Part shown: in pieces, positions 55,203 through 64,000 of the stretch | Position numbering within the stretch: position 1 is the first letter of the stretch | How the letters are laid out: each line of letters opens with the position of its first letter | Source of the DNA: Amphibalanus amphitrite | Taxonomy: Eukaryota; Arthropoda; Thecostraca; Balanomorpha; Balanidae | Reading direction: 5' to 3' | NCBI RefSeq assembly: GCF_019059575.1 | Contig: NW_024882952.1 | Span: 100,662 to 164,661 of the forward strand | Length of the DNA stretch: 64,000 bases | Position numbers and translations under genes: made by a program | The notes under the pieces: model-generated | Told to the model about the DNA's origin: nothing | Seen by the model: only the letters and a program-made list of their open reading frames with translations | Databases searched by the model: none

Positions 55203-57725
55203 CCCTATTCCTGGCGGGGGGGGCCTCAGGAGCCCCCCCCCTGAGGTTTTTTTTGTTATTTCTCCCAAACGCGTTGAGCTAGGAAGCTCAAATTTTCTGA
55301 CTTTTCCTAAAAGGCTTCTACGCAACATGTCTGAAAATTTTGAGTTGATCTGACCTCAGGTCAGGTCACCAGAGGCGGTTTGGTGACCCTACCTAAGAAA
55401 AGTTTGCAATCACGCCAGAGCTAGAGTTTTTGACCGATCAATTTCTTCTCTTCAGGCTTTAGTTAGGGTAGGGTAGACCGGGGCAAGTCGCCCCGGCGAG
55501 GTAAAACGCCTCACCGATGTTTCTCGGAACTGGCAAGGTTCTGGGGAAACATCATATCCTCTATAAAACGTGTACTATATGATCATTATATGAGCAAACT
55601 GGAAAGAAATTGTGATAACTCTTTAGGGAGATATAGCCAAAAATTTGTTTTTGGAGTGATTTTTATGTTTTGCAGTCAGATTATGCATCATAGCGTTCTT
55701 TTATTGTCCACATCAGGTTAACGACTTTTATGTATTTTGAACAACTAGTGTCTAACGCTTATAATAATGGGTTGGTCCGTTTTAAATTATCTCTTGCTGG
55801 AGTGCAAGGCGTTGTTCTCTGACCGAACTACGTGATGGGGTAAAACGCCCCAGTAGGTCGCGGGGCAAAAAGCCCCATGGGGCGTTTTACCTCATGTGTT
55901 GTTCCGAATACCCACTTCCTAATGTTCGGTAACTGGCGAACAGTAAGTTTCTATGCAATTTTATGTGCTTTTCTCGGCAAATTAATGGCAAAGGAAGTAT
56001 TTTGTTAACATTTGCATTGCAATAATTTATTATTTGGCCTTATGAGCCAGGTGAAAAACCTGCTCATACAATAGTGTCATAGCTGAACACCTGACAGGAT
56101 GGAATGTGCTAACTTCCTAGAGCCGTGCCTCCCAAGGTCTAACATATAAGGTCTCATATAAGATTTAGTCAACTAGCATGTTTAATCTTTAATCTAGAGT
56201 ATGGGGCTTCTTGCCCCAGGCCGTGGGGCGTTTTGCCCTGGGGTTGGGGCAAAATGCCCCATTTTCAGTTGCTTCACAAATCACTTCCTAGCTGGGAGTT
56301 CGATCATAAGTGAATGAATTTGACGGGTGGAATTTAAAGTAAAATGTCCAAAGAACGCATTGAGCACAAATTTGGCCTTCCAGGTGATGTGGGCAAAAGT
56401 TATGTAGCAAAATAAATTATCTGGGGCGTCTTGCCCCAGGCTACCCTACCAGTATGTTGGGGGTCACAATATGAAAGTGTCGTGTGATACATGTTTTATG
56501 GTTCATTTTACATGACAAATGCGATTATGTGGGTCAGGCAGCCTTTGTGGCCAGCTTAGGTCACGTTTTGGTGAAGGTCAGTTCGAGGTCAGGTCAAATT
56601 AGGTCAAGTTTCAAAATTGATATTGTTGCATAAAATGGGTATCGATTCGATGTGGCTCGTCACGGGGAGTCTAATGGTGGTCTTTGTTTTGCTCTACGTG
56701 GTCTAGAATTGCCAAAAATTGAGTTTAAAAATTTGACGTCATCATTTTTGAACAGTTTTTTTTTTCGCTATAACTTGGCCAAAAAACAAGATATTGATCT
56801 GAAATTTGGTATGTAGATGGAAGTCGGTAGGTACCTACTATACTCTGTTCCGTTTCAACTTGGCAGTCGAAGTGCCCTGCTGAAAGCCGTGCGCGATTTC
56901 TGTATATACAGCTCTTACATTTTAAGACGCAAATTCTTGAGCGCAGGAGCGATCTGCCATATGGCCTTGGATCTGCCGAAGAAACTCCAGCTGCAAGCTT
57001 GATATGGAACAAACTATAACCACTGAACTCTAATATATACTGGAAGGAGCATTGGTGACTTGTTTTTGTCTATCGATTTCCGCCATGTTGTGTATACCAG
57101 AATATAAATTGCATGTACGGTAGCAGAGGTGCAGTTAGTGAGAGGTACACTACTCAAAAGTGCTGCTGCTTCATGCTTGCAGTTTGATTGCAGTGATCAA
57201 CTTTTCAAGACTTTGGTATACACAATATGGCGGAAATCGTTAGACATTCTGGCCCATATACGGCCAAGGCGAGTGTCTCCCCCTGACTATAACACATATA
57301 TTCCTTTTTTTCGAAACTAAAAAAACGTTTTGGATTTTTTTGGCAAATTTATCTAAAAAATTGCTTTTTTGATTTTTGGGGTCAAAACTCCAAAATTTTA
57401 AAAATCCGAGATAATAGTTTTGTAGCCCTGTCAATTCTACACCTTTTTTGTATTGTTCATTTTTCTGTATCTTCAAAGCTGTAGGCCTGACAGCTATTCT
57501 CGCGAAGGTCTTTTTTCGGTCGAAAATGGCAAAACATGACGTCATTCTGACGTCATTTGTGGCCAACCTATCATAGCCTCTGGAAAATGTTTTGGTAACA
57601 ATGTGTAAAATTGATGCCCGGAGGGGTCCTCAAAGTTTGGTGGCGATATCTCTAGCCGCTTAGGAGATATCGACGGAAAAGGACGGGGGGGGCCGTTTCG
57701 GCCCCCTCCCTACGGGGCGCGGGTT
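55203..57725. mobile_element. TTAA-flanked element, copy C2, interrupted by a TA-type insertion
   Basis: Left end CCCTATTCCTGGCGGG next to TTAA 55199-55202; right end CCCTACGGGGCGCGGG before TTAA 57726-57729. Its first 270 bp match 58466-58735 almost exactly, up to the point where a separate 976-bp element (55471-56446) is inserted. Confidence 0.75.
55471..56446. mobile_element. Nested element with TA target duplication (Tc1/mariner-type signature)
   Basis: Ends GGGTAGACCGGGGCAAG and CTTGCCCCAGGCTACCC are inverted repeats with one or two differences, flanked by TA (55469-55470 and 56447-56448). The sister element at 58721-58745 shows the empty site AGGGTACCAGTATG. Many CGGGGCAA and GGGGCGTTTT motifs inside; no transposase frame. 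TA duplication is the mark of Tc1/mariner-type transposons; the family is otherwise unknown to me. Confidence 0.88.
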
Positions 57726-57729
57726 TTAA

Positions 57730-58461
57730 CACGCGACCCGTGGGGGGAGGGGGCAAAAGGCCCCCTGTGTTTTTGGAGATTACTCAAAAGCAGCCGCGAC
57801 TTTGACTCGCCCATTTCAGCAGGTGCCTACCCCTCCGGACATAAAGTTCGCGCATCTCCTGAAAAATGCGTCCTATGTCATCTCAGGTCATGAGTCAAGT
57901 TAAGAGCATGTTCGTCCATTTTCGGTCGAAGAAGTCTTTCGTGGAAAAAATCGCAGAAAAACAAGTTATAAATCTACATAGCCTCCAAAACTGAACCATG
58001 GGTAAAAAAAGAAAATTGCAATCCAGCATGCCGTTCCCTACGATTTAAGCATGTGCCATGTTATTGCTTGAGGGCGCTGATCCCTCTTGTGACGTTACAG
58101 GTGATCATGATTATTCATGGGTCAGGTCTATGATATTTATCATTTATTTCTTTCAAGTTTCAGGGTCATATTAGAAATCTAGATTTGACTTTGTATGGCA
58201 GACTGCTCGTCATTGGACAGATTTGACCTTGTCAGACCTTTCTGTGACGTCACAGGTGAAAAGTTCAGACTGTATAATGTGCATTCTGGTAAGATCTTTC
58301 GGATACCATTTTAATTTTTCGGATCCGACCATTATTTGTTCCGGAGATACGACGGAGGCCCTGTGCTCCCCCCCCCAAGAGGAACTGTAACCTGCCGGAA
58401 CTAAACTAAGTTTAGGTAAGTCCTATAGGTTAGGTCACTGGAAATGATCTGGTGACCTACC
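57730..58461. repeat. Partial TTAA-type element between C2 and C4
   Basis: Starts after TTAA with CACGCGACCCGTGGGGGGAG, a family-like end, and runs to the TTAA at 58462. The right end is not typical, so this may be a truncated copy or plain spacer. Confidence 0.45.
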
Positions 58462-58465
58462 TTAA

Positions 58466-59446
58466 CCCTATTCCTGGCGGGGGGCCTCAGGAGCCCCCCC
58501 CTGAGGTTTTTTGGTTATTTCTCCCAAACGCGTTGAGCTAGGAAGCTCAAATTTTCTGACTTTTCCTAAAAGGCTTCTACGCAACATGTCTGAAAATTTT
58601 GAGTTGATCTGACCTCAGGTCAGGTCACCAGAGGCGGTTTGGTGACCCTACCTCAGAAAAGTTTGCAATCATGCCAGAGCTAGAGTTTTTGACCGATCAA
58701 TTTCTTCTCTTCAGGCTTTAGTTAGGGTACCAGTATGTGCAAGTTGTATCTCTCGGAATTTTGATATCGGTGACCTAAGGTCAGGTCAGTTTCGCGACCT
58801 CCCCATTATAAGTCAATGGGGGAAAAATCAACTCCCTGTTTTTACCACTAAAACGGGTCGGAATGCCCCAAATACCATACATGACTTCATATACGATCAA
58901 CCTTCACTACCTTGAGGTCTGTTTTGCTGTTGGGAAGCTGTGAGGTCATGTGACGTCATCAAAGGTCACCAAAGGTTTTTGGCCAATAACTCCGTACAGG
59001 AACAAGATACAGACGCATGGATGGTCTCATTGTGTTCAGCTCGTCAAGACGCATCGAATGATATACATGATGACCTCGAGGTCACGTGACCTGAGGTCAA
59101 CCTTTGACCTTGACCTTGCGAGGTCAACATATATCATTCGATGCGGATTGACGAGAGGATCACGATGATGCCCTTAGTTTGTTCCTATCTCGACTAATTC
59201 GAAAGTTATTCGAGAAAAACTCTCTCCATATCTAGCGCCGCCATTTTGACCTTTTCGACCCCTGTGACGTCATCTTTGACCTGACCTGAAAATGACCTTA
59301 GTAAAAATTGTAGATCTTGACCGTGCGTATCCGATGCCGTTTACCGTTTGTCGCTATCTTGCTTCGTTCTCGAGATCTCAGGGGGGGGGGCCGAATCAGC
59401 CCCCCCCGCCAGTTTCTTGTCCCGGCGGAGCCCGCCAGGAATAGGG
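58466..59446. mobile_element. TTAA-flanked element, complete copy C4 (981 bp)
   Basis: Exact terminal repeats CCCTATTCCTGGCGGG and CCCGCCAGGAATAGGG, flanked by TTAA at 58462-58465 and 59447-59450. The best preserved member, piggyBac-like by target site and CCC ends (inference). Contains at least ten AGGTCA/TGACCT half-sites and no coding capacity. Confidence 0.88.
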
Positions 59447-59450
59447 TTAA

Positions 59451-61110
59451 GCGGCTTAGATGTGAAATTCCTACAAGATGTGCATAAAAGCTTAAGCTAC
59501 ATAAAAAGGAACACTGCCGTTTTTTTAGATGCTTTCAAAACAAAAACAAAAACATGGGGTTTGTTGCCGACAGCTGCATCAATTTATCCTCCGGCCGGGC
59601 CGCGCAGCGTGCGGACCGGACGCTGAGGCCACGTGGCGCTGGGGGCTATGTTTGGCCGGCCCCAGGCGGTGACCCACGCGATCGGGCGGCCTGGCGATTG
59701 GCTGCTGGTGCAGGCTGCGCCGCGGGCGCTGGCGAGGTCATGTCGGGTCACTGCCGGACTGGCGAGCCAGTCTTGTCTGAGATGGGGTTTGGTGGGCCGT
59801 AGGGACTATAACAGGTGTGCTTCGTCGCGACACAATACCTATATCAGGTGCAATTGAGAAACAGTGTTGGTGAAGCAGTGAAACAGTGGTTACGGGGTCG
59901 AGGTGCAGCTTACAAGCAGCGAGCGGTGGTGCACAATCCTGCACATCCCGCCCATCCTTCCTGGGAAGTCATCTTTTCATTCCCTCCTCTTGGGGTGATT
60001 GAGGGAGGTGGCCGAGGGTTTGGCCATCGAGACACTCGGTTCGAACTCGCTTTCCCGTGTCTCGCCCTCGAGACGTGGGTACGGGCCTCCCCTCCTTCAA
60101 GGGGTGCCAACAGTCGGCTCCGGCGCCTTGATGGCAAGGTTAGCCGGAGCCGACAGGTCGCACCCTTTGAATGAGAGGAGTCCTACCTAAGGCCCTATGT
60201 CTCATCTCGAGGCGCCGGAGTATCACTGATCTGCCTGCATCAGTGGCCTCGCCATCGAGGGGCTGAATCAGGCAGTGGCTGGTGCCTTCCTCACCATCCT
60301 TATCTATTCCCCCTACTCGTTTTCGTCGGTCCTGCCTAAACACTTCAGTGTCGCTGGCGTGTGTAAATGAAACCAGAGCACATTGCGGCGACAGGGTGTG
60401 TTCAAACACCCCTACCTCTCCGGCCCGTGGGGGCTTATTTGCGTGATAAGCATGGCACAAGTCACAGCCTGGCGTCCAACCAACTAACAGCTTCTGAGGG
60501 CTCTGAGCATCATTCGGCTGTCCACCGCAAGTATCAAATAGTTTGACAGCAATCTGGTTTAGGGGCCAGTTCCTTGCCTTCTTCACCACCCCAAGAGGCT
60601 TCTTCACCCCCAGAGTGATGGGATGCCTACAATCACAGGTCTTGTGCGTGCTGCCTACGGGGATACCACCCGTGAGTCTTTTTGACCGACTATTGGCGTT
60701 TTTCGTTAATAAATCCCGACGGAATTGAGCTAGCAAGTTAAAGGGACCCTCCCGCCTTCAAAAAAGTTAATGAATTGGCATGAAAGTGATGTCGCTCGGT
60801 TCAGAAAGAGCAAAAATGAATATCTACCAAATTTCATCGAAAAATATTCACCGGTTTTCAAGATATTAGACTCTTACTTTTGTTTACTTTTTGGGATCTC
60901 CGCTGTTCCTATAGCGACTTTATTTGAAAGTGCGGCATTTGTTGCGCGTAAAGCAGCATATACCACCGCGTGTTACAAAACGTTTTAGTCAAACATTTAA
61001 AAATCGTTAGATATCTGCGCTGACGTCACACATTCAGAGGGGTATTCCTTTGCATTAGCCCCTCTGAATCAAAATGCTGCAATTTTGAAGTTCAATATTT
61101 TCGAGTTAAG
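59451..61110. other. Region upstream of the chitin-binding gene, no supported gene
   Basis: A GC-rich patch (59590-59800) could be a promoter or exon of an unseen gene. At 60140-60736 the minus strand is open for 198 codons with ordinary amino-acid composition (CDLCHAYHANKP, CDCRHPITLGVKK), but no family was recognised. The frame does not begin with ATG. It may be a degraded mobile-element gene. Confidence 0.35.
60736..60910. repeat. Dispersed repeat pair, copy 1 (second copy at 63090-63255)
   Basis: Both copies start TTAAAGGGACCCTCCC and continue TTCAAAAA(A)GTTAATGAATTGGC and TTTGTTTACTTTTTGGGA. The TTAA start hints at the same target preference as the CCC-ended family, but the right ends are not clear. 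Confidence 0.7.
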
Positions 61111-63002
61111 CAAGGGCGGATCTAGGGGGTCGTTTTGGGGGGGTCACCAGTCGGCCGACATCCCAGGTCTGGTGAATGAATTCTGACGACCGGGGGGGGG
61201 GGTAGGGAGCGAGTATGTCGAGATCAAAAAATGACATTTGATCTTCGTCGTTTATAAGATGAAGTTTTATCGTAAGTCACTCGGCTCAGTAGTTTTAGTT
61301 AGTGAAACCCACCTATATAGGAGCGTCGCCACGGATTTTTTACTGGGGGGGGGGGGAGGCGGGTCGACCGACTTAAAAACCCAGAAGTAGATATAGTTAC
61401 CTCACTTTTAGCCTAATGCATTAGTAGTAGCATACAGTCACGATCTCTCTTATTGACCTGTGTATGAATCGGCGGCGCGAAGCGCCGCAAAAATTTGCAA
61501 AAAAAAGTTGTCAAAACACAGCTCTAAAACACAAATATTACAACCTTTTTAGCATGCTAGTACAAGCCGGAGTTCCTTCACAGTACACATATGAATTCCG
61601 ATTCAATTTGACACGGTTGGTGTTATTACAGTCACTGTTATTTCTCTCTTATTGATTGGTGTATAAATCGGCGGCGCGAAGCGCCGAGAAAATTTGCAAA
61701 AGAATGTGTCGAAACACAGCTCCAAAACACAAATTTTACCACCCTTTTAGCATTGCAGTACAAGCCGGAGTTCCTTTACAGCACACATATGAACTCTGAT
61801 TCAATTTGACACGGTTGGTTTATGTAATTACAGTCAAGATTTCGTATTGACCTGTACGTATGTACATAAATCGGCGGCGCGAAGCGCCGCGAAAAATTTG
61901 CAAAAACATTTGTCAAAACACAGAGGGGGCCTCCTCTCTACAGAGGACCACCGATCTCTACTGCGGGCCTCCTCTTTTCACAGGGCCTCTTAACTACAGA
62001 AGCTACAGGGCCTCCTCTCTACAGAGGGCTTCCTCTCTACTGAGGGTCTCTCCCTTTAAGAGGGCCTCCTTTACAGAGGGCCTCCTCTCTTCAAAGAGCC
62101 AGAGGACCTCATCTCTGCAAAGGGCCTCCTCTCTTCAGAGGGCCTCTTCTCTACAGAGGGCCTCCTTTCTTCAGAGGGCCTCTTCTCTACAGCGGGTCTC
62201 CACTCTTCAGAGGGCCTTCTGCATTCAGGCGGTCTCCTTTCCACAGAGGGCCTCCTCTCTACACAGGGCCTCCTCTCTACATAGAGCCTTCTCTCTACAG
62301 CAGGTCTCCTCTCTACAGAGGGCCTCCTCTTTAAAGGGGTCTCCTCTCTCAGGGGGCCTCCTCTCTACTGAGGGCCTCCTTTCTACAGAGGACCTCCTCT
62401 ACAGAGGGCCTCCTACCTACTGAGGAGTCAGAGGGGCCCTAGCGGTCAGACACAGACACTAGCGGTTATTCACTGGAGGCCCCAGGAAGTAAGAAGGGCC
62501 CTAGCTGTCAGGCTGGTCAGAGGGCCCTGAATGTCCTGACGTGATTTTTGGGATTCCCGTGAATTTCTTTCGCCTCAGACGTGATTTTGACCTGCCAGGG
62601 CCCAGGGGCACTAAAAATAAACAAACAAAATAAAAAATGAAAATAGGACATCACCAAAATTAAGTGACCGAAATCCGTTGAGTTTTTAATTTTGCGTATA
62701 GGTAGGGGCACCACGAATTAAATTCATGACCATCCCCTTGGAGTTTTCCTGGATCATCCCCTGGTGCTCGCACGGTTGAGACAAAAACGAGTAAGATTCT
62801 GGTCTTCAATACGCCTTTTCACGCAACACGATCCAGAAAAACAAAGGTATTAGCTCAGAAGTGTTTGACAGGTGATTTTGAGCATGCAAGACGGCGTCTA
62901 TAGCGCATTTAGGTCTTCGGCTTTTGGGGGGGGTCAAATGACCCTCTCAGACCTTTTGGGGGGGGTCATGACCCCGTGGACCCCCCCCAGGATCCGCCAG
63001 TG
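61111..63002. mobile_element. hAT-like composite element with 8-bp target duplication
   Basis: Left end CAAGGGCGGATCTAGG and right end CAGGATCCGCCAGTG are diverged inverted repeats flanked by a perfect GAGTTAAG (61103-61110 and 63003-63010). Inside are three copies of a roughly 202-bp unit containing CGGCGGCGCGAAGCGCCG (61469, 61670, 61873), a GGGCCTCCTCTCTACAGA minisatellite (61925-62430), and a nested right end (62625-62765) of the 14758-16317 family. No transposase. Confidence 0.85.
61925..62430. repeat. 18-bp minisatellite
   Basis: About 27 diverged copies of AGAGGGCCTCCTCTCTAC. Since 18 is a multiple of three the plus strand stays open for 187 codons of repetitive Ser/Leu/Arg peptide; I treat that as an artefact. 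Confidence 0.85.
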
Positions 63003-63010
63003 GAGTTAAG

Positions 63011-64000
63011 GCATTTCTCGATGTTGTGAGTGCCGAAACCGGTAATTGTGAGCCAGGGACCCCATTTTGGCTATCTCAACTCAAATCTAATGTTAAAGGG
63101 ACCCTCCCACCTTCAAAAAGTTAATGAATTGGCATAAAAGTGATGTAGCGTGAATCACAAAGAGCGAAAATGAACATCTACCAAATTTTACCGGAAATAT
63201 TCACCCGTTTTCGAGATATAAGACTTTTATTTTGTTTACTTTTTGGGAAATCGCTGTTTCTATGACGTCACATAAAGGTTTCTTTACGTCGGCATTTGGA
63301 AGCAATAGTTTGGTATCAAAGTGCGACAAATATTGCGCGAATGATGCGTTTATCTTATCAAGGTCAATATATGATGGCCAATAAAGGATTCCAGTACAAT
63401 AGGGTTGGGACCTATCTGCATGCTCTGTATGTTTTGGTAAAATAAAAAAGCTCAGAATTTTTAATGATTTAATTTAAAATCACTTTGTTAAAAAAATGCT
63501 AGTTAGTTCAGAAATTAATTATTTGTGGCTGAAAACAACTTGCTTTGATTGGTCGGGCTAATCATGACGTCACATGTAGGTATATAACTGTCTGTATATT
63601 TGGCGCAGTTGAGACATACATTGTGTATGTTTTTCCTATGGTAAATCGGAGCGATTGGTCGTGTTTTCAGTGTCTCTTTATTTTGCGCTGGTATTGCGTG
63701 GCTAAGAAGTTTTATAAAGAATGGCATGTACTAAAATGTTCCTTTAATAATGGAGCTTCAATATCTGTGAGTTTTATTGGCAAGCGAAAACTGATTTCGC
63801 TGTTATTTTATCTGGAAATTACTCATTTTTTAGGTCAATATTCAAAATTTTTACGGGAACAAGTTGGCACTTTTCTTGATTTTTGCACTCAAATCGCGTG
63901 CGATTCAACTGTATTGGAACTTGCAAAACAGCTTGGTGATTAATTAACTGTGTTGTTATGGCACTGTTTGCAAAGCATGGATAATGAAACTCTGCCAAAG
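63011..64000. other. AT-rich end of window
   Basis: Holds dispersed repeat copy 2 (63090-63255) and an open frame of 132 codons on the plus strand (63545-63943, ending LELAKQLGD). Composition is ordinary but no family was recognised. Its upstream context suggests part of a repeat rather than a host gene. Confidence 0.35.

Noticed and set aside
59999-60060. Possible tRNA-derived SINE B box (CACTCGGTTCGAACTCGC)
   Set aside because: No A box at the expected distance and no cloverleaf could be drawn.
61860-62423. 187-codon repetitive Ser/Leu/Arg frame
   Set aside because: It is an 18-bp minisatellite whose period is a multiple of three, sitting inside a hAT-like element; the open frame is a by-product.
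63545-63943. 132-codon plus-strand frame at the window end as a host gene
   Set aside because: Composition is ordinary, but no domain, promoter or splice evidence was found and it neighbours a dispersed repeat; noted only as an unassigned open frame.

Overview
The window is eukaryotic, intron-rich DNA from an arthropod, most likely a crustacean. A barnacle-like GC-rich genome is only a guess. The reasons are canonical GT-AG introns, very high GC in exons, a chitin-binding cuticle-type secreted protein, and a class IX myosin that resembles the arthropod form. No bacterial features, rRNA, tRNA or CRISPR arrays were recognised.

Region 1 (about 1-39.7 kb, + strand) is the 3' three quarters of one large gene, an unconventional myosin IX (Myo9, a motor with a RhoGAP tail). 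I could join 30 exons (4008-39721) with consistent phase at every junction. They give 1793 codons including the stop. The window opens inside or upstream of an intron. The exons for the RA domain and the ATP-binding P-loop must lie before base 1, because the first exon seen begins just before switch I. The product runs through the rest of the motor, a loop-2 insert, four IQ motifs, a proline/glutamine-rich linker, an atypical C1 domain, a canonical C1 domain, a RhoGAP domain with its arginine finger, and a helical then Ala/Ser/Thr/Pro-rich tail.

Region 2 (40.3-53.96 kb, - strand) is a convergent three-exon gene for a 220-residue secreted protein with one CBM14 (peritrophin-A) chitin-binding domain and an Asn/Gly repeat tail (CPAP1-like). 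It has a textbook core promoter (TATA box 30 bp upstream of a TCAGT initiator) and a poly(A) signal. Its introns of 7.5 and 5.0 kb are packed with mobile elements.

Region 3 (about 44-64 kb, plus islands at 11.4, 14.8 and 26.1 kb) is dominated by non-autonomous DNA transposons. There are three hAT-like elements with perfect 8-bp target duplications and a large family of TTAA-flanked, CCC-ended (piggyBac-like) elements full of AGGTCA motifs. One nested element has TA duplications, and its empty site is visible in a sister copy. Hairpin MITEs and GC-rich satellites complete the set.

The most unusual feature cuts across both genes. At least seven splice junctions have been tandemly duplicated, so that introns carry between one and twelve extra copies of a real exon edge with its donor or acceptor. 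In several cases the copies look usable as splice sites but would frameshift, add a stop, or (in one case) add 27 in-frame residues. Perfect palindromes at 12838-13058 and 49358-49423 also deserve a second look.
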